Below are positions 8,488-18,186 of a DNA stretch of 64,000 bases, one piece after another. This stretch comes from Aurantimonas coralicida (GTDB lineage Bacteria > Pseudomonadota > Alphaproteobacteria > Rhizobiales > Rhizobiaceae), in NCBI GenBank assembly GCA_011050685.1, contig DRFF01000057.1, positions 62,001 to 126,000 on the forward strand, given 5' to 3'. The position numbers and the translations under genes are program-made. Each line of letters begins with the position of its first letter. Position 1 is the first letter of the stretch. The notes below the pieces were generated by a model. It ran no database searches. It saw only the letters and a program-made list of their open reading frames with translations, and was not told the origin of the DNA.

Positions 8488-9369
8488 TCAGTTCAAGAGC
8501 CCGGCATGGCGAAGGGCGGCATCGATGGCCTCCTCGGTCTCGCGATCCACCGGCACGAGCGGCGATCGCAGCCGGTTATCGACCTTGCCGAGCTTCGACA
8601 GCGCATACTTCACGCCCGTGGGGTTCGGCTCGAGGAAGAGCGCCTTGTGCAGCGGCATCAGCCTGTCCTGCAAGGCAAGAGCGGCCGCGTAATCGCCCGC
8701 TTGGCACGCCGCCTGGAAATCGGCGCACAGGCGCGGGGCAACATTGGCCGTCACCGAGATGCAGCCGTGCCCGCCATGGGCATTGAAGCCGAGCGCGGTC
8801 GAATCCTCGCCGGAGAGCTGGATGAACTCCGTGCCGCAGGTGATGCGCTGTTCGGAGACGCGGTCGACCTTTGCCGTCGCATCCTTGACCCCGACGATGT
8901 TGGAACAGTCCGCAGCGAGCCGACCCATCGTCTCCGGCGTCATGTCGATGACCGAGCGGCCGGGAATGTTATAGATCAGGATCGGCAGGGACACCGCCTC
9001 GGCAACCGCCGAAAAATGCGCGTAGAGTCCCTTCTGGTTCGGCTTGTTGTAATAGGGCGTGACCACCAGCAGGCCATCGGCGCCAGCCTTTTCGGCGAAT
9101 TGCGCCAGGTCGATCGACTCGGCGGTGTTGTTCGACCCCGCTCCGGCGATGACCGGAACCCGGCCTTTCGTCACCTCGACGCAGATTTCAACCACACGCT
9201 TGTGTTCGTCGTGGCTCAGCGTCGGGCTCTCTCCGGTCGTGCCGACCGGCACGAGGCCGTTCGAGCCCTCCGCGATCTGCCAGTCGACGAACGCGCCGAA
9301 CGCCGCTTCGTCGAGCGATCCATCGGCGGCAAAAGGCGTGATCAGCGCCGGCATCGAACCCTTGAACAT
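8488..9369 (-). CDS. dapA: 4-hydroxy-tetrahydrodipicolinate synthase
   Basis: DapA condenses pyruvate with aspartate semialdehyde, the first committed step to diaminopimelate and lysine. The 293-residue TIM barrel shows GTTGES at 43-48, [10 protein letters not shown] with the active-site tyrosine, IYNIPGRS (Tyr133) and the Schiff-base lysine in VGVKDATA (Lys162). The start at 9369 gives [13 protein letters not shown], the normal N-terminus; upstream in-frame codons add a non-conserved extension. The gene is divergent from the lytic transglycosylase and upstream of smpB. Both neighbours and product link to cell-wall supply. Confidence 0.96.
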   Translation of the reverse strand: MFKGSMPALITPFAADGSLDEAAFGAFVDWQIAEGSNGLVPVGTTGESPTLSHDEHKRVVEICVEVTKGRVPVIAGAGSNNTAESIDLAQFAEKAGADGLLVVTPYYNKPNQKGLYAHFSAVAEAVSLPILIYNIPGRSVIDMTPETMGRLAADCSNIVGVKDATAKVDRVSEQRITCGTEFIQLSGEDSTALGFNAHGGHGCISVTANVAPRLCADFQAACQAGDYAAALALQDRLMPLHKALFLEPNPTGVKYALSKLGKVDNRLRSPLVPVDRETEEAIDAALRHAGLLN

Positions 9370-9695
9370 GCTTTCCGTCACTCCCACAATTTTCCCTCGG
9401 CGCTGGCGTGGTATCGGCACAGCCCGCCGATGTCGGTCCCCCGCCTCGTCCGGACAAGAGCGAGCGACCGCAATCCCGCCCCAGAGCGGTGCTACAAACG
9501 CGGCACCATATTGAAGCGCCGACAGCGAAACAAGCCGATCCGGGGGCGGCCTGCAAGAGCGTCTCGACCTTGCCCCGGTAACCGCGCTTTAATCGTGTCC
9601 GTGAGAGATTTGCAAACCATTCCGGCCAGCCGACGAGCCGCCGGATCCGGATTGGGCGCCGAACCATTGGCGCCGAGGACTCCAAAAGGTTGGCC
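9370..9695. other. Divergent intergenic region, dapA / lytic transglycosylase
   Basis: This 326-nt spacer must carry both promoters. AAAAGG just before 9696 is the ribosome site of the transglycosylase. I see no convincing coding frame, RNA gene or strong palindrome in it. Confidence 0.5.
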
Positions 9696-11876
9696 ATGAC
9701 GGCAAAGCTTTCCACCCGACGAATTTTGATCAGCGTTCTGGCCGTCTCGATGCTGCCGGTATCGAGCTTCGCCGACGAGGCGATCCTGCCACTGACGGGT
9801 CCCAAGCCGACGATGCGCCCCATGGAACGCGCCGCAGGCATCGCCATCGATCCCGCCCGTTTCGGCGGTGCCGTTCGCGCTCCGATGCCGAACCCGGTTC
9901 TGCGATCGGCCGCAGCCCCGGCGCTGCCCGTTGCCGCCGGCGCCTTCACCGCGTCGATCGCAGCAATGCCCCGGATCGCTTCGGTTCGGCCCATGCAGGG
10001 CGAACTCAAGGACGGTCTCCAGGCGCTGTCCGACCGCGATCCGGTCAAGGCACGGGCCATTCGCGAGGGTATGATGCCGGGCTCCCTGGACAGGGACATT
10101 CTAGCCTGGGCGATCGCCCTTCAAGGCGGCAAGGACGTCCCCGCGGTCGAGATCGCCCGCACGGCGACCGATCTCGCCGATTGGCCCGGCATGGTCACGC
10201 TTCGCATCAACAGCGAAAAGGCGCTCTATCGCGAGCGGCTGCCGGCTGGCGACGTGATCCGCGCTTTCGCCGGTGGCCAGCCGGAGAGCCCCGAGGGCGC
10301 CATGGCCTTGGCCAGAGCCTATATCGCCGCCGGTGACGCGGGCCGAGCGAGGGCTCTTGTCGCGACGGTCTGGCGCGAGGAGCGGCTCGACAAGGACATT
10401 GAACGCGCGCTGCTGGCCGACTTCCAGACTCTGCTGTCGCGCGCCGACCACAAATATCGCATGGATAAGCTGCTCTATAGCGACCGTGTGACCGACGCGG
10501 GCCGTGTCGCGGGACTCGCCGGAGCCAAGGAACTCTACGCCGCTCGCGCCGCCGTTGTCCGCGGCGACGGGAATGCGGGAAAACTGCTCGGCGCGGTTCC
10601 GGACGCCCAGCGCGGCGATCCGGGCTATCGTTTCGCGCTGGTTGAATACAACCGCAAGAAAGGCAAGATCGACGCGGCGGCCGATCTTCTCGTGGGAGCG
10701 CCACGCGATTCCGCCTCGTTGGTCGATCCAGATGCCTGGTGGAACGAGCGGCGCATCGTCGCCCGCGACCTCCTCGATCTCGGCCAGCCGAAACTCGCCT
10801 ATCGGGTGGCGAGCAGTCATTCCGCCGAGAGCTCCAGCGAGGCGGTCGAGGCCGAATTCCACGCCGGCTGGATCGCGCTCAGGTTCTTGAACGATCCGCG
10901 CACGGCATCCCAGCATTTCGCGCGCATCGCGCAATTGTCGAACAAGCCGTTGTCGCTCTCGCGCGGCTATTACTGGCTGGGCCGCGCCGCCGAGGCGGGC
11001 GCCGGAGGTAACGCGGCGAACCATTACGCCACAGCCGCACGCTACGGCTCCACCTATTACGGCCAGCTTGCCGCCGCCCGGCTCGGACGGCAGCCGGCGG
11101 CGATCGCCTTCCCGCGCCCGAGCGACGCCGATCGCCGCCGCTTCGAGCAGCGCCGTGCCGTGCGCGCCATCCAGCGCCTGCAACAGATCGGATCGGACTG
11201 GCGGACCGACAGTCTCTATCGCTCCCTCGCCGGCGAACTCGACAGCCCCGGCGAACTCGCGCTGTTGTCGGTCATGGCCGAACGACGCGGCGATCACGCC
11301 CTGGTTCTCCAGGTCGGAAAACTCGCCAATCGGGGCGGCGTGGACGCGCCGGCCCTGGCCTTTCCGATCGGTGTTATCCCGGCAAGCGCCAACATTTCGT
11401 CCGCCGGCAAGGCCCTGGCCTACGCCATCGCCCGCCAGGAGAGCGCGTTCAATCCAAAGGCACGCTCGCCCGCCGGCGCGCTTGGCCTGTTGCAGCTGAT
11501 GCCGGGAACGGCCAAGAGCGTCGCGCGTAAGGCCGGCCTGCCCTATTCCGCCGAGCGGCTGACCAGCGACCCCGGCTATAACGCCACGCTCGGCGCGCGT
11601 TTTCTCGGCGAGCAGATCGCCGATTTCGGCGGCTCCTATGTCCTGACCTTCGTCGCCTACAATGCCGGGCCTCGGCGGGCGCGCGAGTGGATCGAGCGCT
11701 TCGGCGATCCCCGCGGCCAGTCCTTGGACGCGGTGATCGACTGGGTCGAGCGCATCCCATTCACCGAGACGCGGAACTACGTCCAGCGCATCATCGAGAA
11801 CTATCAGGTCTACAAGATGCGGCTCGGCGCGAGCGTCGACGTCGAACGGGATCTGCGGTTCGGGCGAACCGGATGA
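9696..11876 (+). CDS. Soluble lytic murein transglycosylase (Slt70-like)
   Basis: The 726-residue periplasmic enzyme cleaves the MurNAc-GlcNAc bond with formation of 1,6-anhydro-MurNAc. A signal peptide (RRILISVLAVSMLPVSSFA-DE) is followed by a long alpha-superhelical region and then a C-terminal SLT goose-lysozyme domain. The domain contains AIARQESAFNPKARSPAGAL with the catalytic Glu in ES, GLLQLMPGTA, VAYNAGPRRAREW, and RNYVQRIIENYQVY. Length and layout match Slt70-type enzymes. The ATG at 9696 has AAAAGG six bases upstream. It is divergent from dapA and ends just before a hairpin. Confidence 0.93.
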   Translation: MTAKLSTRRILISVLAVSMLPVSSFADEAILPLTGPKPTMRPMERAAGIAIDPARFGGAVRAPMPNPVLRSAAAPALPVAAGAFTASIAAMPRIASVRPMQGELKDGLQALSDRDPVKARAIREGMMPGSLDRDILAWAIALQGGKDVPAVEIARTATDLADWPGMVTLRINSEKALYRERLPAGDVIRAFAGGQPESPEGAMALARAYIAAGDAGRARALVATVWREERLDKDIERALLADFQTLLSRADHKYRMDKLLYSDRVTDAGRVAGLAGAKELYAARAAVVRGDGNAGKLLGAVPDAQRGDPGYRFALVEYNRKKGKIDAAADLLVGAPRDSASLVDPDAWWNERRIVARDLLDLGQPKLAYRVASSHSAESSSEAVEAEFHAGWIALRFLNDPRTASQHFARIAQLSNKPLSLSRGYYWLGRAAEAGAGGNAANHYATAARYGSTYYGQLAAARLGRQPAAIAFPRPSDADRRRFEQRRAVRAIQRLQQIGSDWRTDSLYRSLAGELDSPGELALLSVMAERRGDHALVLQVGKLANRGGVDAPALAFPIGVIPASANISSAGKALAYAIARQESAFNPKARSPAGALGLLQLMPGTAKSVARKAGLPYSAERLTSDPGYNATLGARFLGEQIADFGGSYVLTFVAYNAGPRRAREWIERFGDPRGQSLDAVIDWVERIPFTETRNYVQRIIENYQVYKMRLGASVDVERDLRFGRTG

Positions 11877-11887
11877 CACTTGCTCTG

Positions 11888-11915
11888 GAGACCCGTTGCA
11901 TCAGCGACGGGTCTC
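11888..11915 (+). terminator. Hairpin after the transglycosylase gene
   Basis: GAGACCCGT and ACGGGTCTC form a perfect nine-bp stem with a ten-base loop, 11 nt past the stop codon. No T-run follows, so it may be a weak terminator or a 3' stabilising hairpin. Confidence 0.5.
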
Positions 11916-12555
11916 AGGACGCCGGCTATCCCTGATCGCGCGCGGACTCCCGCACCGGCTTGCTCCCCCCTTAGCGCCCGACCCGCCCGGCAAAGCTGAC
12001 CTTCAGCTCGATCCAGTCCAAGTCGGCCGCGCCCCAGCCGATAATCTGATCGAAATGACAGCTGCCGTGCTCCAGCAGCGATCGTTCGACTGCCGGTCTC
12101 TGGTTGCTACACCACTCCCTTCGTGGAGGCAGTACCGTCTCTCGCCAAAGGCTTGGCCGGTATGGCCCTCGCGACTCGGCAACATACCCTGCCCGCTTGA
12201 GCAGCAGGCGAAGGGAATTTCGGCTTTCTATCTTTTGGCTTGACAGGAGACGTGGTTGCGGAGGGATCGACGTCCTCAGCCCGGAGTGCCGCCCTGGCCC
12301 CGTCATCCCCGTATCGGCGCTGTCTCAGCCTGGGCCGCCCTGTTCCGCGAGACCATCGCCCCGCCGTGTACCTTGCCGGTGGCAATGGCACCGAGCCCCA
12401 ACGCTCCCAGCTGACAAGCAGGGCAGCTTCCTTGACGAGAGCCCGGAAGGTTTGGCGCTGCGCGCTGGCGGCATGGCCATTCCATAGTCTAGCAGCCGCG
12501 GTTCGCCCGGCAACAGGTCCGGCGGAGGCATCTATCCGCGCGAAAAATCGACACA
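11916..12555. other. Roughly 640-nt stretch without a supportable gene
   Basis: Several open frames cross this stretch on both strands, but none has recognisable domain content, a ribosome site or a consistent codon pattern, and their translations are Arg/Ser/Pro-rich in the way of chance frames in GC-rich DNA. Short fragments such as a minus-strand segment ending DLDWIELKVSFAGRVGR look protein-like but match no family I know. The region may hold a decayed gene. There is no tRNA: a segment ending in CACCA at about 12,112 has no pairing T-arm. Confidence 0.45.
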
Positions 12556-12560
12556 AAAAA

Positions 12561-12584
12561 GAGCCCGGCGCGAACGCCGGGCTC
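12561..12584 (-). terminator. Intrinsic terminator of the porin gene
   Basis: A perfect ten-bp stem (GAGCCCGGCG / CGCCGGGCTC) with a CGAA tetraloop is followed on the minus strand by six T. It lies 24 nt past the porin stop. This is the clearest terminator in the window. Confidence 0.92.
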
Positions 12585-12607
12585 CTCTATCTGCAATGCT
12601 CGATCGA

Positions 12608-13891
12608 TTAGAAGGAGCGGATGAACTGGATGAAGCCAGCCGTCTGGTCGCTCTGCGTACCGTTGTCGAACTCGATGTCGGTGTAGGAGACTTCAGCCAA
12701 CATATCGAAGTTGTTGGTGATCTCGTAGCCAACGTTGCCGACGAGCTTGTAGTATTCGCCGGTACCGAGCATGTCTCGGACGCCGTCGCCGTTGACGTCT
12801 GCGTACAGATCGAACGTCTCACCGTATACGCCCGAGAAGGCGAGGCCGAGCTTGCCGAACGACTGGGCGTAACCGGCACCAACCTGCCACTCGACTGGGA
12901 TGTTGGAGTTGACACCAATGTCGTTGTTGCCGATCGAACGAACGTTATCGAACAGGCCGATCGTGCTGTAAGCGGTCGGATCAAAAGCGTACGAGCCTTC
13001 GATCTTGAGCTCGGAGTCCGTCATCACGACGTCTTTGAGCGAAACGCCGCCCTTGAGAGCGAACGCATCTTCTTCGACCTCGGTCGAGAGAAGGCCCGCG
13101 CGAGTGGAATAACGGCTCGTGACGAGGACGCCGTTGTTGTCGATGTAGCGAGTGCGGCCATCCGACCCGACGAACGCCGTCGCGCCGAAGTCGCGGTTAC
13201 GGTACGTGTTGAGCTCAACGTTCTCGTCGTACGAACCCGCGATGTAAAGCGAACCGAAGCCCGCGTCGTAGCCGAGACGCGCGACCACGTCAGGAGCGAA
13301 ATCGCGTGAGCCATCGTCTTCGAGCGAAACCGCGGCCGAGAAGCCGTTGGCGGCGTAGGTGTAGGACACCCGGTTGACCTGGAAATCGCCGACCGGAAGA
13401 TCGGTATCGGTCAGCAGGCCGCCGCCCTCGGTCCACAGAGTGTCGAGGTAACCCATGGTCAGGCCGCCGAGCTGGATATAGCCCAGATCCATGGAGTAGT
13501 TCTGGTCCGAACCGCCAATGCTACCCGAGCGGTTGCCGAAGGCTTGCGTAGCCTGGACGCGAGCGAAAGCGCGCAGGGTGCCGAGTTCAGTCTCTTCGCG
13601 AGCGTCGAAGTTCAGGCGAACGCGAACGCCGGAACCAGCAGCGTAATCGTCGCCTTCGTCGTTGTTAGTAGCCGCATTGTCGACGACGGCATATTTGAAG
13701 CGGACGTAACCGCTGACCGACAGGCACGTCTCGGTGCCCGGGATGTAGTAGAAGCCGGTGCCGTAAACGTCGCAGACGCGGACGTAGTCAGCAGGCTCGG
13801 CGGCGACCGGTACGATAACGTCCGCAGCGCGGGCGCCGGAGACTGCGACGAGTGCCGCAGCGGAGCCGAGAAGAAGGCTCTTAATGTTCAT
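12608..13891 (-). CDS. Outer-membrane porin, Omp2b family
   Basis: This 427-residue protein is a trimeric 16-strand beta-barrel general porin of the Rhizobiales Omp2b family. A signal peptide (MNIKSLLLGSAAALVAVSGA, cut after RAA) precedes the family hallmark DYVRVCDVYGTGFYYIPGTE, then CLSVSGYVRF, which contains the two conserved cysteines. Alternating hydrophobic strands end in a terminal aromatic residue (QFIRSF), the BAM recognition signal. The ATG at 13891 has an excellent GGAGGTC ribosome site five bases upstream. Acidic, low-Lys composition and strong signals suggest high expression. Regulation is probably osmotic or growth-phase dependent, but only the promoter and terminator are visible. 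Confidence 0.95.
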   Translation of the reverse strand: MNIKSLLLGSAAALVAVSGARAADVIVPVAAEPADYVRVCDVYGTGFYYIPGTETCLSVSGYVRFKYAVVDNAATNNDEGDDYAAGSGVRVRLNFDAREETELGTLRAFARVQATQAFGNRSGSIGGSDQNYSMDLGYIQLGGLTMGYLDTLWTEGGGLLTDTDLPVGDFQVNRVSYTYAANGFSAAVSLEDDGSRDFAPDVVARLGYDAGFGSLYIAGSYDENVELNTYRNRDFGATAFVGSDGRTRYIDNNGVLVTSRYSTRAGLLSTEVEEDAFALKGGVSLKDVVMTDSELKIEGSYAFDPTAYSTIGLFDNVRSIGNNDIGVNSNIPVEWQVGAGYAQSFGKLGLAFSGVYGETFDLYADVNGDGVRDMLGTGEYYKLVGNVGYEITNNFDMLAEVSYTDIEFDNGTQSDQTAGFIQFIRSF

Positions 13892-14210
13892 GTTCTGACC
13901 TCCAGTCAAATTATAGGTTAGGGTTGGGCCTTGTTTATGAAGGACAGCCTTCCCTGCCCCATCCCCTTCTGCGAAAGTCCGAAGCGTTTTGTCCCCGCGA
14001 TCTTTCTGACGCGACATTATCCAGCACCGGATCGGATGCAATCGCCTAATTGCCACAATGGGTCGGATGGGACGCTTTGGACACACCCCTGTTGCGGCGA
14101 TGCCACTTTTTCGTTTACCCGCCGTTAAGGAATTGGCGAAAACAGCCCAAATGAGCGCCAAATAGCCTGCAAAGGCAGCGCAGGGGCCGAATCGGCCCGG
14201 CCCGCCGCCT
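13892..14210. other. Intergenic region upstream of the porin
   Basis: This 319-nt spacer lies between the porin start and the 3' end of the SbcC-like gene, both on the minus strand. It carries the porin leader and promoter and, at 14184-14198, a seven-bp inverted repeat GGGCCGA/TCGGCCC with a one-base centre that could end the upstream SbcC-like transcript. No gene is seen. Confidence 0.45.
13910..13915 (-). promoter_or_regulatory. Candidate -10 box of the porin promoter
   Basis: A perfect TATAAT on the minus strand lies 19 nt before the porin start codon. The corresponding -35 position is a poor match to TTGACA, so the promoter would be extended or activator dependent, with a very short leader that consists mainly of the GGAGG ribosome site. 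A chance match cannot be excluded. Confidence 0.35.
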
Positions 14211-16853
14211 TCAGATTCTGAACAACGGCGCCCCGAGTCCGCGAAAATCGCGCTCCCGGCAGGTCAGAACGATAATCTGCAGGTCTTCGGCGGCCTTTTG
14301 CAGCACCAGATGCATGCGTTCGAGTCGTTTTTCGTCCGTGTTGACCAGGGCATCGTCGAGAATCACCGTCGCCGGATGGCCGCCCTTCTTCAGAACCTGC
14401 GCCAAGGCGATTCGGGTAACCACGGCCACCTGCTCGCGCGCGCCGGCCGAAAGGCGTTGGAAATTTTCCTCGACGCCGGCGCGATGCAGCCCCCGAATTT
14501 CCAGCGTCGTCTCGTCGAGCTCGATCTCGGTTCCTGGATGGATCAGCCGCAGATAGGGAGCCACCTGCGTCTTGATCGGTCCCAGCCAATGCTCGCGCGC
14601 CTCGCGCTGGGCCGCGAGCAGCGTCGAATGCAGCAGCTTCGATGCCTCGGCCTCGAGCGTGAGACGGCTCAAGCGGCGATCGAGGACGGTGATCTCGCCT
14701 TCGATTCGATCAATGTCCTCGCCAAGCGCCGTCAGCCCGTGGCCGCCGAGCTCACCTTCCAGCGCGGCCGCTTCCTCGCGAAGGGTTACGACCTGGCGGC
14801 GAATCTCGACCAGTGCCCGGCGCTTGGATTGAAGCGTCAAGGCGACAGTCTCGGGATCGACGCCCGCCAGTTCGCGCTGACGCTGCTCGAGAACCACGGC
14901 CTTGGCAGTCCGCTCGACTTCGGCGGCGGCCAGGTCTTCGGCCAGCGCCGCCCGGCTCCGCTTCGCTTCGGCCTCGATCTGCTCGCGCCGCAGCCGCTCG
15001 GCCTCCGCTTGGCGAAAGCCGGCCTCGCCCTCCGCCGTCGCCAATTGGGCGGAAGATTCGGCCGCCCTGCGGCGCATGCCGTCGAGTTCGGCATCCGCGG
15101 CCTCCAGCAAGGCCCTTGCGGTCCGGCGCGCGGCTCGACTGTCCGATGGATCGGCCTCCGTCTCGTTTTCCTCGGCGGACGCTCCCATCGCCGCGCTGCG
15201 CTCGGCGATCTCGCCTTCGCGAAGACCGAGCGCCGCAGTCGCCTCGGACAAGCCTTCGGGCAGGATGGCACCGAGTTGTGCCTTCAAGGTGTTGGCCGCG
15301 ATCCGCCGCTCCTCGGCGGCCTGAACGCTCCGGCGCGCCTCTTCCAGCGAGGCAACCCCGTGCCGGGACAGCAGCGTGGCGCATGCGGCCTCCGCCGTCG
15401 CGGCATCGCGGGCCACAGCTCCCCCGTCGGCGCCGGGCTCGACGGCGATCCGGCCGAAGCCTTCCAGATCGAAAACGCTGCGGCCGGTGATATCGACTGA
15501 TCCCTCCGTCGCCACCGCCTCGCCCGCCGCATCCCGCACGGCCTGACCGGCCGACGGTTCAAACCGAAGCTTTGGCGCGGCGACCGAGAGCCGGATCGCC
15601 GCCTCGCGGCGCAATTGCTCCGCCGCCTCGATCGCCGCCAGTGCCTTTGGATCGAGGCCGGCCCCGCTCGCGGCGCGGCGCAATTCGGCAAGCCGCTCCT
15701 CGAGCTCGCGCGCGGTTGCGATCCGCTTGCGAGACTTGGCCAGCTCGTCCTGCTTGCGGGACAGTTCGGTCCGAAGCTGAATCGTCTCGTCCGCCGCTTC
15801 CGCCTGTTCGGCGGCGGCCTTGGCTTCGGCCCGCCGCGCTTCGAGCCGCGCGACCTCCGAGCGCTCCTCGACCGCCCGCGCGCGGAACGCATCGAGGGAT
15901 GCGGCGATTGCCTCCGCCGCCTGCGTCACGCGTCCTCTTGTCTCGATGAGTTTATCGCGCTGACGCAGGAGTTCGGCGGCGCCGTCGCGCTTGGCAAGCG
16001 CGTGGCGAAGCTCCCGTTCGGCCTCGCCGCGTTCCCGGTCGAGACTCTCGGCGGCCCGGGACGCGGCCTCCGCCGCCTCGACCGCGGCTTCCGCCTTGGC
16101 AACCGCGACGTCGCGCTCGTAGGACAGAAGCGTTTCGCGCCGGCGCCGCAGCCGGTCGAGCTTCTCGTCATAGTCGGCGCGAAGAGCCAGTTTCGCCTGG
16201 AGCTCCGTGCGCAGTGCCTCGCGCCGCTCTTCCGCCTGGCGGATCGGCGAGGCCGACGCCACGCGCAACGTGTCGGTAAAGAAGCGATCCTGCAGCGCCT
16301 TTGTGGCGGCGACCAGCGACCGGCCGCGCTCGCCGCCGAGGATCTGGCCGACCTCCCCCTCCAGCGAGGCGGTAACGGCGTCCTTGCCGACGCCGATATC
16401 GAGGCCGCCGGTCGAGCGCCCTTGCTCGACCCACAACAAGCCGAACGCGCCCTGATGCTCGCTGAGCTTGGAATCGCCACGGCCGGGATGGGAAAAACGG
16501 AACAGCTCGGCCAGCCGCTCTTCCACCGCGTCGCCGGACAGGCTCCCGCCCGGCCAGGACAGGTCGGCCGACGGACGCTGAACGAATGCCTTGCGGAGCG
16601 TATAGGCGGTGCCGTCGATATCGAATTCCACCACGACTTCCGGCCGCGCCTGACGATTGTAGGGTGCCAGCATTTTCACGGCCTCACCGCCGGCGCGATG
16701 CTTCTGGAAGAAGGCCGCCCTGAGCGCGGTCAACAGCGTCGATTTGCCGGCTTCGTTGTCGCCGACCACGACGTTGAGCCCGGGCTCGAAGCGCGGCAGA
16801 TCGACCGAGCCGACACCGGCGAAATCCGTCAGTTGGAGCGATTTCAGGTACAT
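14211..16853 (-). CDS. SbcC/YhaN-like SMC-family ATPase
   Basis: This 880-residue protein has an N-terminal Walker A in VVVGDNEAGKSTLL (about residues 30-43), about 600 residues of Ala/Glu/Arg-rich coiled coil, and a C-terminal head with signature RLSAGAREQVAVVTRIA and Walker B VILDDALVNTD. It is the ATPase half of an SbcCD/Rad50-Mre11-type or YhaON-type DNA-end processing complex. No clear CxxC zinc hook is visible at the coiled-coil tip, which fits the YhaN subgroup better than classical SbcC. It starts 3 nt after the nuclease gene stop, so the two are cotranscribed. It lies opposite ku-ligD, consistent with a role in double-strand break repair. Confidence 0.85.
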   Translation of the reverse strand: MYLKSLQLTDFAGVGSVDLPRFEPGLNVVVGDNEAGKSTLLTALRAAFFQKHRAGGEAVKMLAPYNRQARPEVVVEFDIDGTAYTLRKAFVQRPSADLSWPGGSLSGDAVEERLAELFRFSHPGRGDSKLSEHQGAFGLLWVEQGRSTGGLDIGVGKDAVTASLEGEVGQILGGERGRSLVAATKALQDRFFTDTLRVASASPIRQAEERREALRTELQAKLALRADYDEKLDRLRRRRETLLSYERDVAVAKAEAAVEAAEAASRAAESLDRERGEAERELRHALAKRDGAAELLRQRDKLIETRGRVTQAAEAIAASLDAFRARAVEERSEVARLEARRAEAKAAAEQAEAADETIQLRTELSRKQDELAKSRKRIATARELEERLAELRRAASGAGLDPKALAAIEAAEQLRREAAIRLSVAAPKLRFEPSAGQAVRDAAGEAVATEGSVDITGRSVFDLEGFGRIAVEPGADGGAVARDAATAEAACATLLSRHGVASLEEARRSVQAAEERRIAANTLKAQLGAILPEGLSEATAALGLREGEIAERSAAMGASAEENETEADPSDSRAARRTARALLEAADAELDGMRRRAAESSAQLATAEGEAGFRQAEAERLRREQIEAEAKRSRAALAEDLAAAEVERTAKAVVLEQRQRELAGVDPETVALTLQSKRRALVEIRRQVVTLREEAAALEGELGGHGLTALGEDIDRIEGEITVLDRRLSRLTLEAEASKLLHSTLLAAQREAREHWLGPIKTQVAPYLRLIHPGTEIELDETTLEIRGLHRAGVEENFQRLSAGAREQVAVVTRIALAQVLKKGGHPATVILDDALVNTDEKRLERMHLVLQKAAEDLQIIVLTCRERDFRGLGAPLFRI

Positions 16854-16856
16854 CGG

Positions 16857-17978
16857 CTAATCGTTTCCCGACAGGCGCCGATGTTCGACATAGGCCATCC
16901 GCAGGGCCAGCTGGGCCGCCGCGCGCTCGGGGTCTTGCGGATCGGCGGCCTTCGCCCGCAGCCGTTCGATCGCGACGCGCACGAATCCGCCAACGTCGAT
17001 ATGGTCGAGATCCTCCTCGTCCGGCTCGTCCAGAAGGCCTTCGTCCGACAAGCGCAGATCGAACAGGCGCGCGCTCCAGGCCGCGAGCGCTTGATCGAGC
17101 CGAACCCGCTCGCGCAGTGACAGGCTGCCGGACAGCGTCAGCTCGAGCAGCGTCTCCCCCGGACGAGCCAATGCCGCAAGCGCATCGTCGAGCGCGCCGA
17201 TGCCGCCGTCCAGTCGCACATCCATCGACCGCCAATCGAAACGCGCGATGCGGAAACGCTCGATCCGGGGCGCGACGCCCGGCGCGTCGATCTCCACGAT
17301 CGCGACATGACCCGGTGCGTTGGCGGGGTAGCGATCCGGCTCCGGGGTCCCGGAATAGACGGTGCGCGGCGCGATCTCGACGAAGCCATGCCAATCGCCG
17401 AGCGCCAGATAGTCGAGCTTCGCCTTGTCGGCGCGGTCGTCGGCGATCGGATTGCCGGCTTCGGCCTTCTCCGGCAGCCGGTTGAGCACCGCGCCGTGGG
17501 CAAGGCCGACACGAACCGCAGACGAGGGCGTCGCGGCGTGATCGAACCATTCGGTGAGATCCGCCCCCTCGCGGCGGCGGGTCAGCGGCGCCGGGAAGAT
17601 GACGAGCGCCCCGTCCTTCAGAACCACCGGTTCGGGGCGGTCCGCGACCACGATCGTCGCCCTGGTCGTCAGGCGGCGCAGACGCGTCCAGACCGAAACG
17701 CTCAGCGCGGCGTCGTGATTACCGGGCAGCATGACCCATGGGCCACCGAAACCGGCCATGGCGTCGAGCGTGCGGTTGAGGTCACGATCCGGCACGGTGT
17801 TGTCGTCGAAGGCGTCGCCGGCTACGAGCACGGCGTCGCAACCGCGCTCCTCGGCCAGCGCGGCGATGCGGGCGACGGCGGCGAAACGCTCGGCGCGCAG
17901 TTCGCCCCGGCGGTCGGGCTCGAAATTGCCGAACGGCTTGCCGATCTGCCAGTCTGCGGTGTGAAGGATTCGGATCAA
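16857..17978 (-). CDS. SbcD/YhaO-like metallophosphoesterase (predicted DNA exonuclease)
   Basis: The 373-residue calcineurin-like phosphoesterase has ILHTADWQIGKPF at its N-terminus (D-x-H-like metal motif), VLVAGDAFDD, MLPGNHDAA and LAHGAVLNRL, the five metal-binding motifs of Mre11/SbcD nucleases. It should partner the downstream SMC-type ATPase to process DNA ends or hairpins. The start is a TTG at 17978; no upstream ATG exists and the next in-frame ATG would remove the first metal motif. The C-terminal part (about 290-373) lacks recognised domains but has helical content like SbcD caps. Its promoter region is shared with ku. Confidence 0.87.
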   Translation of the reverse strand: MIRILHTADWQIGKPFGNFEPDRRGELRAERFAAVARIAALAEERGCDAVLVAGDAFDDNTVPDRDLNRTLDAMAGFGGPWVMLPGNHDAALSVSVWTRLRRLTTRATIVVADRPEPVVLKDGALVIFPAPLTRRREGADLTEWFDHAATPSSAVRVGLAHGAVLNRLPEKAEAGNPIADDRADKAKLDYLALGDWHGFVEIAPRTVYSGTPEPDRYPANAPGHVAIVEIDAPGVAPRIERFRIARFDWRSMDVRLDGGIGALDDALAALARPGETLLELTLSGSLSLRERVRLDQALAAWSARLFDLRLSDEGLLDEPDEEDLDHIDVGGFVRVAIERLRAKAADPQDPERAAAQLALRMAYVEHRRLSGND

Positions 17979-18117
17979 GGGCAGCGCCTTGGCTGATTCA
18001 TCGATTGTCCCTGCTTAACCGCGCACCTGCCCTTGGCAAGAGGGGACGAAGCGCGCCTCGGTTTTTCAGGCCCTCCGGGACGCCTGCCGGGCGGCGCGGG
18101 AATGCTCATGGCTCGCC

Positions 18118-18143
18118 GGAACGAGTCGGGCCTTTACGCCGTT
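18118..18143 (+). promoter_or_regulatory. Consensus EcfG (general stress sigma) promoter of ku-ligD
   Basis: GGAAC at 18118-18122 is followed after exactly 17 nt by CGTT at 18140-18143. This matches the GGAAC-N16/17-CGTT consensus of EcfG/RpoE2 sigma factors, which control the general stress response in Alphaproteobacteria. The predicted transcript starts about 18,150, leaving a leader of under 40 nt with the ku ribosome site GGAG. A scan of the other intergenic regions here found no second match of this quality. Confidence 0.75.
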
Positions 18144-18186
18144 CTGTCTCCCGTAGCGGCAGTCATCGTGTCCGGAGTTAAAAAAA

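Noticed and set aside
10101-11879. 592-codon minus-strand frame opposite the transglycosylase
   Set aside because: No domain is recognisable and it mirrors the Slt gene codon for codon; the plus strand holds signal peptide and catalytic motifs.
12080-12115. tRNA gene ending in CACCA
   Set aside because: The TTCGA-like segment has no pairing T-stem and no acceptor or anticodon arm can be folded.
12608-14161. N-terminal extension of the porin
   Set aside because: The signal peptide and a strong ribosome site start at 13891; upstream residues are not porin-like.
15615-17120. Long plus-strand frame opposite the SbcC/SbcD-like genes
   Set aside because: It spans two real genes on the other strand, with no ribosome site or known domain.
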